From NCBI GenBank assembly GCA_946482585.1, contig CAMLSI010000009.1:1-29590 (forward strand): 29,590 nucleotides of DNA, written 5' to 3'. This stretch comes from an uncultured Lysobacteraceae bacterium (lineage in GTDB: Bacteria > Pseudomonadota > Gammaproteobacteria > Xanthomonadales > Rhodanobacteraceae). A program made the translations under genes and the position numbers. Positions 1 to 8,279 of this stretch are shown piece by piece (position 1 is the first letter of the stretch; each line of letters begins with the position of its first letter). The notes below the pieces were generated by a model, which ran no database searches, was not told the origin of the DNA, and was given only the letters and a program-made list of their open reading frames with translations.

Positions 1-56
1 GAACGGCGCAGCAGTTCGCGCACCGGCAGCATCAGCGGGGTATCGACGGCACTCAT
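1..56 (-). CDS. 5' fragment of an unidentified gene
   Basis: An ATG on the minus strand (bases 56-54) opens 18 complete codons reading MSAVDTPLMLPVRELLRR before the left edge of the window. There is no SD-like sequence, but a TAGCAT box lies seven bases upstream, which fits a leaderless start. The fragment is too short to name; the gene is divergent from prlC. It is reported only because start, promoter-like box and open frame agree. Confidence 0.45.
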   Translation of the reverse strand, partial: MSAVDTPLMLPVRELLRR

Positions 57-63
57 GGCGGCA

Positions 64-69
64 ATGCTA
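64..69 (-). promoter_or_regulatory. candidate -10 box, leaderless start
   Basis: TAGCAT on the minus strand ends seven bases before the ATG of the leftward fragment. Transcription starting the usual 6-8 bases after a -10 box would begin at or next to the start codon. No clear -35 box is visible. The same hexamer stands before pldA. Confidence 0.3.
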
Positions 70-170
70 CGCCGAGGCCGCTGCGATCCGTGCAGCCACC
101 GGCGCATCCGCTTGATTTTCGCGGGGCGGCGCTACACCTTGGCGCATCGCCTCACCGCCGGATACCCTCG

Positions 171-2213
171 ATGGATACGAACAATCCCCTGCTGCAGGAC
201 AGCGAACTGCCGGCGTTTTCGGCGATACGGCCCGAGCACGTGGTACCCGCGGTCGAGCAGATCCTGCATGACTACCGCGCCGCGATCGACGCGTTGACCG
301 CCTCGACCGGCAGCCGCGATTTCGTCAATACGCTGCTGCCGCAGGAATCCTGGGACGAGCGCCTCGGCCGTGCCTGGGCGCCGGTTTCGCACCTGCACTC
401 GGTCAAGGACAGCGAAGCGCTGCGCAAGGCGTATTCGACCGCGCTCGAGGCAATCACCGAACATTCGACCGAACTCGGCCAGAACCGCGACCTGTACGCG
501 GCGGTCGACGCGGTCGCTCAGCGCGGCGACTTCGCAACACTCGCGCGTCCCGCGCGCACCCTGACCGAGCATGCGCTGCGCGACTTCCGTCTGTCCGGCG
601 TCGCCCTCGAGGAGCCCGCACGCTCGCGCTTCAAGGTCATCGCGAACGAGCTGTCGCGCCTCGCGACCGAGTTCGAAGAGGCCGTGCTCGATGCGACCGA
701 AGACTGGAGCGAACACCTGACCGACGCGGCGGCGCTCGCTGGCATTCCCGAGTCGGGACGCGCCGTGCTGGCGGCGTACGCACAGGAAAAGGGCCTCGAA
801 GGCTGGCTGGTCACCTTGAAGCAGCCCAGCGTGCAGGCCGTGCTCACCTACGCCGACGATCGCGCGCTGCGCGAACGCGTCTACGCGGCGTATTCGACGC
901 GCGCTTCGGACCAGGGACCGAGCGCGGGCCGTTTCGACAACACTGCGCGCATCGAACAGATCCTCGCGTTGCGCCATGAAGCGGCGCAGCTGCTCGGCTT
1001 CGCGAACGCGGCCGAGGAATCGCTCGCGACCAAGATGGCGGCCTCACCGCGTAAGGTGCTCGATTTCCTCGACGACCTCACACGGCGAGCGCGTCCGGTC
1101 GCGCAGCGCGAGTTCGCCGACCTGCGCGAATTCGCGGCGGCGGAACTCGGCATCGCCGACCTGCAGCCCTGGGATGTCGGCTATTCGGCGGAAAAATTGC
1201 GCGAGCGTCGCTTCCAGCTCAACGAGGAAGAACTGAAACCCTATTTCCCGCTGCCGGCCGTGATCGGCGGGCTGTTCGGCATCTGCGAGCGCGTGTTCGG
1301 CATCCGCTTCGAGCGACGCGACGGCGTCGACGTCTGGCACGCCGACGTCGCGTACTACGACGTGTTCGACGCGCAGGAACGACGTATCGCCGGCGCCTAC
1401 GTCGATCTCTATGCGCGCAGCGGAAAGCGCGGCGGCGCCTGGATGGACGTGTGCCGTTCCCGCTTCCGCGACGAGATCGGCCTGCACAAGCCGGTCGCCT
1501 ACCTGACCTGCAACTTCGCGCCGCCGACCGCGACCACGCCGTCGCTGCTGACCCATGACGACGTGCTCACGCTGTTCCACGAGTTCGGCCATGGCCTGCA
1601 CCATCTGCTGACCGAAATCGACTATCCGAGCATCTCGGGCATCAGCGGCGTGGAATGGGACGCGGTCGAGCTGCCGAGCCAGTTCCTCGAGAATTTCGGC
1701 TGGCAGCGCGAAACGCTGGACCTGTTCGCGCGCCATTACCAAACCGGCGAACCGCTGCCGCAGGCGCTGTTCGAACGCATGCTGGCCGCACGTTATTTCC
1801 ATGCGGGCATGCACCTCGTGCGCCAGCTCGAATTCGGCCTGTTCGATTTCCGCCTGCACCTGAACTTCGATCCGGCCCGCGGCGCACGCACGAACGAAGT
1901 GCTGCAGCAGGTCCGCGACGAGGTCGCGGTCGTGATCCCGCCCGCGTGGCAGCGCTTCGCGCACAGCTTCACGCACATCTTCGCAGGCGGCTACGGCGCG
2001 GGTTACTACAGCTATCTCTGGGCCGAAGTGCTGTCGGCCGACGCGTTCTCGCGTTTCGAGGCCGAAGGCATCTTCAATCGCGCGACCGGCGAGGCGTTCC
2101 GGCGCGAGGTTCTCGCGGTCGGCGGCTCCCGGCCGGCGCTCGAAAGCTTCGTCGCGTTCCGCGGCCGCGAACCGGACGCCGCCGCATTGCTGCACAGCTA
2201 CGGCCTGCACTGA
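171..2213 (+). CDS. prlC: oligopeptidase A (M3 family zinc metallopeptidase)
   Basis: Cytoplasmic zinc endopeptidase of the thimet oligopeptidase (M3A) family, which degrades short peptides, including released signal peptides. From the ATG at 171 the product has 680 residues, the size of E. coli PrlC, and begins MDTNNPLLQDSELPAF, where the family similarity begins. An in-frame GTG at 90 would add 27 unlike residues, so 171 is preferred although no SD is evident. The zinc motif HEFGH is at residues 470-474, inside LFHEFGHGLHH, with a downstream GVEWDAVELPSQFLENF segment supplying the third ligand Glu. The C-terminal GGYGAGYYSYLWAEV substrate-binding segment is intact. No signal peptide is seen. 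An intrinsic terminator directly follows the stop, so it appears monocistronic. Confidence 0.96.
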   Translation: MDTNNPLLQDSELPAFSAIRPEHVVPAVEQILHDYRAAIDALTASTGSRDFVNTLLPQESWDERLGRAWAPVSHLHSVKDSEALRKAYSTALEAITEHSTELGQNRDLYAAVDAVAQRGDFATLARPARTLTEHALRDFRLSGVALEEPARSRFKVIANELSRLATEFEEAVLDATEDWSEHLTDAAALAGIPESGRAVLAAYAQEKGLEGWLVTLKQPSVQAVLTYADDRALRERVYAAYSTRASDQGPSAGRFDNTARIEQILALRHEAAQLLGFANAAEESLATKMAASPRKVLDFLDDLTRRARPVAQREFADLREFAAAELGIADLQPWDVGYSAEKLRERRFQLNEEELKPYFPLPAVIGGLFGICERVFGIRFERRDGVDVWHADVAYYDVFDAQERRIAGAYVDLYARSGKRGGAWMDVCRSRFRDEIGLHKPVAYLTCNFAPPTATTPSLLTHDDVLTLFHEFGHGLHHLLTEIDYPSISGISGVEWDAVELPSQFLENFGWQRETLDLFARHYQTGEPLPQALFERMLAARYFHAGMHLVRQLEFGLFDFRLHLNFDPARGARTNEVLQQVRDEVAVVIPPAWQRFAHSFTHIFAGGYGAGYYSYLWAEVLSADAFSRFEAEGIFNRATGEAFRREVLAVGGSRPALESFVAFRGREPDAAALLHSYGLH

Positions 2214-2220
2214 CTCCCGG

Positions 2221-2246
2221 GCCGGGCGCCGCCGCGCCCGGCTTTT
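2221..2246 (+). terminator. intrinsic terminator after prlC
   Basis: GCCGGGCGC (2221-2229), a four-base loop CGCC and GCGCCCGGC (2234-2242) form a perfect 9-bp stem, followed by TTTT. It starts eight bases after the prlC stop and separates prlC from xth. Confidence 0.8.
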
Positions 2247-2267
2247 CTGGGCCGCTGACGGCGGCGC

Positions 2268-2276
2268 TGCTAGACT
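2268..2276 (+). promoter_or_regulatory. extended -10 promoter of xth, probably leaderless
   Basis: TGCTAGACT contains a TGN extension and the -10 box TAGACT (2271-2276). The xth ATG is at 2283, only six bases further on, and there is no SD between, so the transcript probably begins at or beside the start codon. No convincing -35 box is visible. Confidence 0.45.
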
Positions 2277-2282
2277 GCGCGC

Positions 2283-3053
2283 ATGAAAATCGCGACCTGG
2301 AACGTCAATTCGCTCAACGTGCGCATGCCGCACCTCAAGCAATGGCTCGCCGCCGCGCAGCCCGACATCGTCGCGCTGCAGGAAACAAAACTGGAAGATG
2401 CTAAATTTCCAGATACCGACATCGCCGCGCTCGGCTATCGCTGCGTTTTTTCGGGACAGAAAACCTACAACGGCGTCGCGCTGCTGGCGCGCAACGGAAT
2501 GCCCGAAGACATCGTCACCGACGTCAGGGGACTGGACGATCCGCAGCGCCGCATCCTGATCGCCAGCGTCGGCGACCTGCGCATCGCGAATCTCTACGTC
2601 GTCAACGGGCAGGCGGTCGGCAGCGACAAGTACGCCTACAAGCTCGACTGGCTCGCACGCGTGACCGACCATCTCGCCGAGGAAGCCGCGCGGCATCCGA
2701 ACCTGATCGTGCTCGGCGACTTCAACATCGCGCCGGAAGACCGCGACGTGCACGACCCGGTCGCGTGGAAGGACCAGATCCTCTGCTCGGTGCCCGAGCG
2801 CGAGGCGCTCAAGCGGCTGCAGAGCATCGGTCTTTCCGACACCTACCGCGACTTCCACGCGAACGACGGCGCTTTCAGCTGGTGGGATTACCGTCAGGCC
2901 GCGTTTCGCCGCAATCTCGGCCTGCGCATCGATCTCGTGCTCGCGAGCCAGGCACTGCGGCCGCGCTTCGCCGGCGCGAACATCGACCTTGAACCGCGCC
3001 GCTGGGAACGTCCGTCGGACCACGCGCCGGCGCTGCTGGAACTCACTGCATGA
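2283..3053 (+). CDS. xth: exodeoxyribonuclease III (AP endonuclease)
   Basis: Mg-dependent exonuclease III / AP endonuclease of the exonuclease-endonuclease-phosphatase fold, which cleaves DNA 5' of abasic sites in base-excision repair. At 256 residues it is close to the usual length. Family residues are present in order: Asn7 (TWNVNSL), Glu34 (LQETK), Tyr105, Asp146 and Asn148 (GDFNIAPEDRDVHDP), Asp217 (LRIDLVLAS) and Asp246-His247 (SDHAP). It is cytoplasmic. The gene has its own promoter-like box and overlaps the following YecA-family gene by the four bases ATGA, so the pair is probably translationally coupled. It resembles the XthA branch more than the catalytically altered Crc proteins, because the full active site is kept. 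Confidence 0.93.
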   Translation: MKIATWNVNSLNVRMPHLKQWLAAAQPDIVALQETKLEDAKFPDTDIAALGYRCVFSGQKTYNGVALLARNGMPEDIVTDVRGLDDPQRRILIASVGDLRIANLYVVNGQAVGSDKYAYKLDWLARVTDHLAEEAARHPNLIVLGDFNIAPEDRDVHDPVAWKDQILCSVPEREALKRLQSIGLSDTYRDFHANDGAFSWWDYRQAAFRRNLGLRIDLVLASQALRPRFAGANIDLEPRRWERPSDHAPALLELTA

Positions 3054-3721
3054 CCGAACGTGAAGTCGCCCTTTCGCTCGAAGACCACGAACTCGACGAG
3101 CTCGACCAGTTCCTGCGCGCGCATGCGCGCGAGAACGAAGCCGACCTGCTGCTCGACGGCGTGCACGGGCTGCTGACCCTGCTCGCGGTCGGTCCTGATC
3201 CGGCGTTGCCGGACGAATGGCTGCCCGAAGTGCTGCACGCGCCGTTCGCGGACGAGGAGCAGGGCGAACGCATCCTGCTGCTGCTGGCCAAGCTCAACGA
3301 TTCCATCATCGGCGAGATCGAAGCCGAGACCTACGAGCCGATACTCGGCGAAGTCGATCTCGAGGACGGCGGCGTCGCGCTGTCGGCCGCGGGCTGGTGC
3401 GAAGGCGTCAGCCGCGCGATCGACCTGCGTGCGAGCGCCTGGGAATCGCGGCTCGCCGAAGACGCGCAGCTCATGGAGATGCTCGGCCCGGTCATGGCGC
3501 TCGCGGTCGACGAGGGTGTGCTCACGGCGGACGCCGAATTCGAACGGCTGACCGAGCAGGAGTACGACGACTGCCTTGCGCACATTCCGCAGGTCGTCGC
3601 CCAGGTCGCGCAGTATTGGCGCGTGCATCCGGCCAGCGAACGCGAGAAGGCCGGCAGCGGCGCCGCATCGAGCGAGTTCCGCGAACCGCCGCGACGTCGC
3701 GGCGGCCGCTGGGTGCACTGA
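3050..3721 (+). CDS. UPF0149 (YecA/YgfB) family protein
   Basis: A 223-residue protein with the helical YgfB/YecA (UPF0149) pattern: LDQFLRAHARENEADLLLDG, VHGLLTLLAVGPDP, then LAKLNDSIIGEIE and AAGWCEGVSRAIDLR. The molecular role of the family is poorly known; YgfB has been linked to gene regulation in Pseudomonas. The C-terminal cysteine-rich SEC-C zinc motif of E. coli YecA is lacking here; the tail is instead rich in Arg and Ser. The ATG lies inside the last codons of xth (ATGA overlap), suggesting one transcript. Two inverted repeats follow the stop. Family assignment is fairly firm, function is not. Confidence 0.8.
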   Translation: MTEREVALSLEDHELDELDQFLRAHARENEADLLLDGVHGLLTLLAVGPDPALPDEWLPEVLHAPFADEEQGERILLLLAKLNDSIIGEIEAETYEPILGEVDLEDGGVALSAAGWCEGVSRAIDLRASAWESRLAEDAQLMEMLGPVMALAVDEGVLTADAEFERLTEQEYDDCLAHIPQVVAQVAQYWRVHPASEREKAGSGAASSEFREPPRRRGGRWVH

Positions 3722-3724
3722 TTC

Positions 3725-3746
3725 CGGCGGCCTTCGCCGGCCGCCG
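3725..3746 (+). repeat. 3'-end hairpin, CGGCGGCC/GGCCGCCG type (copy 1)
   Basis: Perfect 8-bp arms CGGCGGCC (3725-3732) and GGCCGCCG (3739-3746) flank TTCGCC, four bases after the stop of the YecA-family gene. There is no T-tract. The same arms recur after the pirin gene and after gyrB. Confidence 0.6.
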
Positions 3747-3775
3747 CAACAACGATCGAATCCCTCGATTGTTGC
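3746..3775 (+). repeat. imperfect inverted repeat
   Basis: GCAACA (3746-3751) pairs with TGTTGC (3770-3775), and ATCGA (3755-3759) with TCGAT (3765-3769), with a three-base bulge and a five-base loop ATCCC. It abuts copy 1 of the 3'-end hairpin and precedes the pirin gene by about 90 bases. It could be an operator or part of a terminator; there is no T-tract. Confidence 0.35.
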
Positions 3776-3863
3776 GTCCCTGCGTGCAGCGTGTTCACGC
3801 GGGCGCGCTTGGCTTCGCGTGTCGCGGCGACCATGTTGCGGGCCTCACCCGAGGGAGCAAGCC

Positions 3864-4718
3864 ATGAATGCCAATACTTCGCGCCGCGTCGTCACGACCG
3901 TGCGCGGCATGCCGGCCAGCGACGGTGCCGGCGTCAAGCTGAACCGGCTCATCGGCCAGCCGGCGCTCGACATGCTCGACCCGTTCCTGATGCTCGACGA
4001 GTTCCGCTCCGATCAGGCCAGCGACTATCTCGCGGGCTTTCCGGATCACCCGCATCGCGGCTTCGAGACTGTGACCTACATGCTCGCCGGCAACATGCGT
4101 CACGGCGACAACCAGGGCAACAGCGGCAAGCTGCGCGCCGGCAGCGTGCAGTGGATGACCGCGGGCCGCGGCATCGTCCATTCGGAAATGCCGGAGCAGG
4201 AAGACGGCCTGATGTGGGGCTTCCAGCTCTGGGTCAATCTGCCGGCCAAGGACAAGATGACCGCGCCGCGCTATCAGGACATCGCGCCAGAGCAAGTGCC
4301 GCGGCTCGATCCGGCCGATGGCGTCGAATTGCGCCTGCTGACCGGCCGGGTCGGCGAGGTCGAAGGCCCGGTCACCGATGTCGCGACGGCGCCGCTCTAT
4401 GTCGACGTGCGTCTGCAGGCCGGCGCGCAATGGACTGCGACGCTGCCCGAGCGGCACAACGCGTTCGTCTATGTCTACGAAGGCAGCGCGACCGTCGGCG
4501 ACGGCGACTCGGCGCGCGCGCTGGCACGCGGCGAGCTCGGCGTGCTCAGCCACGGCGAACAGGTGCGGATGGTCGCGGGCGATGCGCCGGCGCGGCTCAT
4601 CCTCGTCGCGGGCAAACCGCTGAACGAACCGGTCGCGAAGTACGGTCCGTTCGTGATGAACACGCCGGAGCAGATCGTCGCGGCGATCCGCGACTACCAG
4701 TCCGGCCGCTTCGTGTGA
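3864..4718 (+). CDS. pirin family protein
   Basis: Bicupin protein of the pirin family (284 residues). Some relatives have quercetin 2,3-dioxygenase activity and others act as transcription cofactors, so the substrate cannot be told from sequence. The N-terminal cupin holds the four metal ligands of human pirin: His62 and His64 (FPDHPHRGFETV), and His106 and Glu108 (WMTAGRGIVHSEMPE). LMWGFQLWVNLP follows, then the second cupin. The ATG at 3864 is chosen because GAGGGAG lies at good SD distance and similarity begins here; the open frame extends further upstream without family resemblance. It is a cytoplasmic protein. It is convergent with the leftward peptidase gene and followed by copy 2 of the 3'-end hairpin. 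Confidence 0.9.
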   Translation: MNANTSRRVVTTVRGMPASDGAGVKLNRLIGQPALDMLDPFLMLDEFRSDQASDYLAGFPDHPHRGFETVTYMLAGNMRHGDNQGNSGKLRAGSVQWMTAGRGIVHSEMPEQEDGLMWGFQLWVNLPAKDKMTAPRYQDIAPEQVPRLDPADGVELRLLTGRVGEVEGPVTDVATAPLYVDVRLQAGAQWTATLPERHNAFVYVYEGSATVGDGDSARALARGELGVLSHGEQVRMVAGDAPARLILVAGKPLNEPVAKYGPFVMNTPEQIVAAIRDYQSGRFV

Positions 4719-4723
4719 ACCGG

Positions 4724-4746
4724 GCGGCGGCCGCAACGGCCGCCGC
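4724..4746 (+). repeat. 3'-end hairpin, CGGCGGCC/GGCCGCCG type (copy 2)
   Basis: Perfect 9-bp stem GCGGCGGCC (4724-4732) and GGCCGCCGC (4738-4746) around GCAAC, beginning six bases after the pirin stop. The central 21 bases (4725-4745) are identical to the hairpin after gyrB. There is no T-tract. Confidence 0.6.
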
Positions 4747-4800
4747 ATCCGGCAGGGATCGCCTCTAGCCGGCGCGCGCCGCGTCGAGCACGCCGGTGAC

Positions 4801-4819
4801 CGCCGTCGCGACGACGGCG
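4801..4819. repeat. hairpin between convergent genes
   Basis: CGCCGTCG, loop CGA and CGACGGCG form a perfect 8-bp stem just past the 3' end of the leftward peptidase gene. It may serve as its terminator, but no T-tract follows on either strand. Confidence 0.35.
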
Positions 4820-4834
4820 CCGCGGAGGGCAGGC

Positions 4835-7072
4835 TCAGGGCGCCGGGGCGGCTCCGAGCTGGCGCTCGAAGAAGCGGCGAATCGTATTGAACACGTGCTT
4901 CTTCATCGCCGGCGTCGACATGCCGTGCTTGCCGCCGGGATAGGTCATGAGCTCGAACGGCTTGCCGCGGTTCTGCAGTTCCGCCATGAGCTGGGTCGTG
5001 TGCGTGAACAGCACGTTGTCGTCGGCCATCCCGTGCATCAGCAACAACGGCGATTTCATGCCATCGAGCCAGGGCAGCATGCCGCTCTGTGCATACCCCT
5101 CGGCATTGTCCTTGGGCGTGCCGAGATAGCGCTCGGTGTAGTGCGTGTCGTACAGGGTCCAGTCCGTCGGCGGCGCGACTGACGCGCCGGCGGCGACGAG
5201 GTCCGACGCCTTCGCGAGCATCATCAGCGTCAGGTATCCGCCGTAGCTCCAGCCGAACACGCCGACGCGTCTGGCGTCGACCCAGGGCTGTTTCGCGAGC
5301 CATTGGATCGCCGCGCGCTGGTCCTCGACTTCGACCGCGCCGAGCCGGCGGTGGATCGGATCGGAAAACGCCCGGCCGCGCCGCGACATGCCGCGGTTGT
5401 CGAGCGTGATGACGACATAGCCGTGCTGCGCGAAGTACTGGTCCATGAGATCGCCGATGTCGCGCTTGGCGAGCTGCACCGTCGGGCCGCCGTAGAAATG
5501 CGACAGCACCGGATAGCGCTTCGCGGGATCGAAACCCGCGGGCTTGTAGAGGCGATACCAGAGGTCCTGCCCGTCGGCGGATTTGATGCTGCCGAATTCC
5601 GGCGCGATGTGCGCGTCGCGATACGGCGCGTAGGGATGCTGGTCGTCGACGCGATTCTCGGCGAGCCACGCGAGGTGCTCGCCGCTTGGCTTGCGCACGC
5701 TGACCTGGGTCGGCGTGCGCGGGTCGCTCCAGCTGTCGACGAACAGCTTGACCGCGCCGTCGCCGGCGAACGTCGCTTCGTGCCAGCCGTCGTCGGCGGT
5801 GATGCGCTGCGGATCGGCCGCGTTGCTGCCGTCGAGCTTCAGTGCGTAAACCTGCTTGTCGAGCGGATGATCGCGATTCGCGGCCACGTAGACGAGGCCG
5901 GCGGCCTCGTCGAGCGCGAGCACGCGATCGACGCTCCAGTTGCCCGACGTGAGCGGAAATTTTTCCTTTCCGTCCATTCCGTACAAGTACAGATGTTTGT
6001 AGCCGCTGCGCTCCGACGCCCAGACGAAAGCGTTCTGCTGGGACAGGAAGCGCAGATCGTCATGCAGGTTGATCCAGGTCCGGCTCGTTTCGGTCAGCAG
6101 CAGCTGCGACTTCATCGTGTCGATGTCGACGAGCACGAGATCGAGACGGCGCTGGTCGCGCGTCTGGCGCTGGAACGCGACGTGCTTGCCGTCGGGCGTC
6201 CAGTTCACGCGGTTGAGGTAGATGTCCGTGTCAGGCCCGAGGTCGATCCAGCGCGGGCGGCCGCCGCTCGGCCTTACCAGACCGAGCTGCACTTTCACGT
6301 TCGGCTGCCCCGCAGCCGGATAGCGCTGCTCGGTGACGTTGGTCCGATCGGGCTGGATCTCGAAGCGCTGTACGAGCGGCACGGCGGCCTCGTCGTAGCG
6401 TTCGAACGCGATCCAGTCGCTCTTGGGCGACCACCAGTAGCCGGTGAAGCGATCCATTTCCTCCTGAGCGACGAACTCCGCCTCGCCGTTGTGCACGGTG
6501 CCCTTGCCGTCGTCGGTCAGGCGCTGCTTGAGGTTGGTCTTCAGATCGACGACCCAGAGGTTCTGCCGGCTCACGAACGACACGTAGCGCCCGCTGGCCG
6601 CGACCTGGGCATCGATGACTTCCGCATCCTTGGGCGTCAGCGAGCGGACGGCCTCGGCGGGCGGCGCGGCGAGATCGTAGAGAAACAGCTGGCCGGCCAG
6701 CGGAAACAGCAGGCGCTGGCCGTCCGGCGCCCAGCGATAGCTGACGATGCCTTTCAGACCGGCGATGCGCTGACGCTCGCGCGTCGCTTTCTCCGCATCC
6801 GACAGCACTTCCTCGGCGGGCTGCAGCACTTTCGAGTCGACGAGCAGACGCGTCGCGCCGTCGGCGAGGTTGTATTCCCAGAGATCGAGCGCGTTCTGAT
6901 CGTCGGCCTTGCCGCGCAGGAACGTGACGCGCGAACCGTCGGGCGAAATCTTCAGGCCGCGCGGCGTCGCGCCGAGCACGGCGGGATCGTCGAAGATCCG
7001 TTCGATGGTCAGTTTTTCGGACATAGCGGGCATCGATACGGCCAGAAGGCCGGCAAGCAGCATCGTACGCAT
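4835..7072 (-). CDS. dipeptidyl-peptidase IV (S9B serine peptidase), secreted
   Basis: Prolyl dipeptidyl peptidase of family S9B that removes X-Pro or X-Ala dipeptides, probably periplasmic. The 745 residues start with a short signal peptide (MRTMLLAGLLAVSMPAMS). A beta-propeller region follows, carrying the double-Glu motif that anchors the substrate N-terminus (Glu204-Glu205 in FVAQEEMDRFTGYWWSP). The C-terminal alpha/beta-hydrolase domain has Ser609 in GWSYGGY, Asp685 in GMADDNV and His716 in GGKHGM, a complete triad. The start at 7072 has GGGAG nine bases upstream. It is a single leftward gene, convergent with pirin and divergent from pldA. Such enzymes are common in Xanthomonadales, which feed on peptides and carry several S9 peptidases. 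Confidence 0.93.
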   Translation of the reverse strand: MRTMLLAGLLAVSMPAMSEKLTIERIFDDPAVLGATPRGLKISPDGSRVTFLRGKADDQNALDLWEYNLADGATRLLVDSKVLQPAEEVLSDAEKATRERQRIAGLKGIVSYRWAPDGQRLLFPLAGQLFLYDLAAPPAEAVRSLTPKDAEVIDAQVAASGRYVSFVSRQNLWVVDLKTNLKQRLTDDGKGTVHNGEAEFVAQEEMDRFTGYWWSPKSDWIAFERYDEAAVPLVQRFEIQPDRTNVTEQRYPAAGQPNVKVQLGLVRPSGGRPRWIDLGPDTDIYLNRVNWTPDGKHVAFQRQTRDQRRLDLVLVDIDTMKSQLLLTETSRTWINLHDDLRFLSQQNAFVWASERSGYKHLYLYGMDGKEKFPLTSGNWSVDRVLALDEAAGLVYVAANRDHPLDKQVYALKLDGSNAADPQRITADDGWHEATFAGDGAVKLFVDSWSDPRTPTQVSVRKPSGEHLAWLAENRVDDQHPYAPYRDAHIAPEFGSIKSADGQDLWYRLYKPAGFDPAKRYPVLSHFYGGPTVQLAKRDIGDLMDQYFAQHGYVVITLDNRGMSRRGRAFSDPIHRRLGAVEVEDQRAAIQWLAKQPWVDARRVGVFGWSYGGYLTLMMLAKASDLVAAGASVAPPTDWTLYDTHYTERYLGTPKDNAEGYAQSGMLPWLDGMKSPLLLMHGMADDNVLFTHTTQLMAELQNRGKPFELMTYPGGKHGMSTPAMKKHVFNTIRRFFERQLGAAPAP

Positions 7073-7182
7073 TAGTCACCACTCCCGGACGAGGGCGGCA
7101 TTAGAGCGGGTTTCGGTGCGAGCGTCATGTCGCGATGCGTTGCGCGAGGCGCCCGTTTGCACGAATCCTCGCCATACCTGCC

Positions 7183-7191
7183 TGCTAGCAT
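7183..7191 (+). promoter_or_regulatory. extended -10 promoter of pldA
   Basis: TGCTAGCAT has a TGN extension and -10 box TAGCAT (7186-7191). A start about seven bases downstream would leave a leader of some 20 bases containing the SD GGAG before the ATG at 7220. A TTGCAC at 7157-7162 is too far away (23-base spacer) to be a normal -35 box. Confidence 0.4.
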
Positions 7192-7219
7192 GCGTTTTTC
7201 TGTCCGGAGCCCGCCCGCC

Positions 7220-8251
7220 ATGGATCTGCGCAGCGCCGCCGCCACCATCCTGACCGCCGGCGCTGCCGTCGCGTCCGCCGCGACGCCGAGCGATCCGCGC
7301 GCGTGTGCCGCGATCCAGCCGGATACCGAACGACTGGCCTGTTACGACGCCCTGTATCCGCGCCCGGTCGCGCCGGCGCCGACGGCACGCCCCTCGAGTG
7401 AACAGGAAACGCTCTACGCGCACGAAGGACGCACGGCGACACGTACCCCTGACCGCTCGCTGCTCGACAGCCGCTGGGAACTCGATCCGGATTCCAAGCT
7501 CGGCGCGTTCAACATCCGCGGCTACAAGCCGCTCTATGTGCTGCCGTTTTTCCACACGTCGAACATCAACGCGTCCCCGAGCAGTCCCGCGCCGGATCAC
7601 GACGTCGAGCTGCCGGAGCGGCTCAAGGCCGCCGAGATGAAGTTCCAGCTGAGCTTCAAGGGCAAGATCCTCGAAAACCTGTTCGGCGACAACGGCGACC
7701 TCTGGCTCGGCTACACCCAGTCCTCGCACTGGCAGGTCGCCAACCCGCAGATCTCGCGGCCGTTCCGCGAAACGAACTACGAGCCCGAACTCATGATGGT
7801 GTTCCGCACCGGCTACGACGTGCTCGGCTGGGACGGCCGCCTGCTCGGCATCGGCGTCACTCACCAGTCGAACGGCCGCAGCCTGCCGCTGTCACGCAGC
7901 TGGAACCGCGTCATCGGCCAGGTCGGCTTCGAGAACGGTGACTGGACCGTCATGCTGCGCCCGTGGTGGATCGTCAAGGAGTCCTTCGCCAGATCCGACA
8001 ACCCCGACATCGGCGACTACCTCGGCCACGGCGACCTGCAGATCGTGCGCGTCTGGAAAGGCCACGAATTCGCGCTGATGCTGCGTCCGAGTCCCGAAGG
8101 CGGCGCCGCACAGGTCGACTGGGCCTTTCCGATCCGCAATCATCTTCGTGGACATGTGCAATTGTTCGACGGCTACGGCGAGAGCCTGATCGACTACAAC
8201 CACCGCGCGACGTACATCGGCGTGGGGCTGTCGTTGCTGGAGTGGTACTGA
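7220..8251 (+). CDS. pldA: outer-membrane phospholipase A (OMPLA)
   Basis: Outer-membrane phospholipase A1/A2, a 12-strand barrel that hydrolyses misplaced phospholipids in the outer leaflet. The 343 residues begin with a signal peptide (MDLRSAAATILTAGAAVASA), then a short CAAIQPDTERLACYD segment and a Pro-rich linker. The barrel has YTQSSHWQVAN, PFRETNYEPEL, the catalytic triad His215, Ser217 and Asn229 (GVTHQSNGRS, LSRSWNR), NPDIGDYLGHGDLQ and GYGESLIDYN, and ends in an aromatic Tyr typical of barrels. The ATG at 7220 is chosen for its signal peptide and GGAG ten bases upstream. It converges with the SLOG-like gene, leaving only 28 bases between the stops. Confidence 0.94.
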   Translation: MDLRSAAATILTAGAAVASAATPSDPRACAAIQPDTERLACYDALYPRPVAPAPTARPSSEQETLYAHEGRTATRTPDRSLLDSRWELDPDSKLGAFNIRGYKPLYVLPFFHTSNINASPSSPAPDHDVELPERLKAAEMKFQLSFKGKILENLFGDNGDLWLGYTQSSHWQVANPQISRPFRETNYEPELMMVFRTGYDVLGWDGRLLGIGVTHQSNGRSLPLSRSWNRVIGQVGFENGDWTVMLRPWWIVKESFARSDNPDIGDYLGHGDLQIVRVWKGHEFALMLRPSPEGGAAQVDWAFPIRNHLRGHVQLFDGYGESLIDYNHRATYIGVGLSLLEWY

Positions 8252-8279
8252 GCGCAACTGGGCGATGCGACGGGCGGTT

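Noticed and set aside
1044..3023. 659-codon open frame antisense to prlC and xth
   Set aside because: It runs across two recognised genes and a terminator on the other strand and has no family resemblance.
5303..7075. 590-codon plus-strand frame opposite the dipeptidyl peptidase
   Set aside because: The opposite strand has a complete catalytic triad, signal peptide and SD; the plus-strand product is compositional noise.
7157..7191. TTGCAC with TAGCAT as a complete sigma-70 promoter of pldA
   Set aside because: The 23-base spacer is too long; only the extended -10 box is kept.
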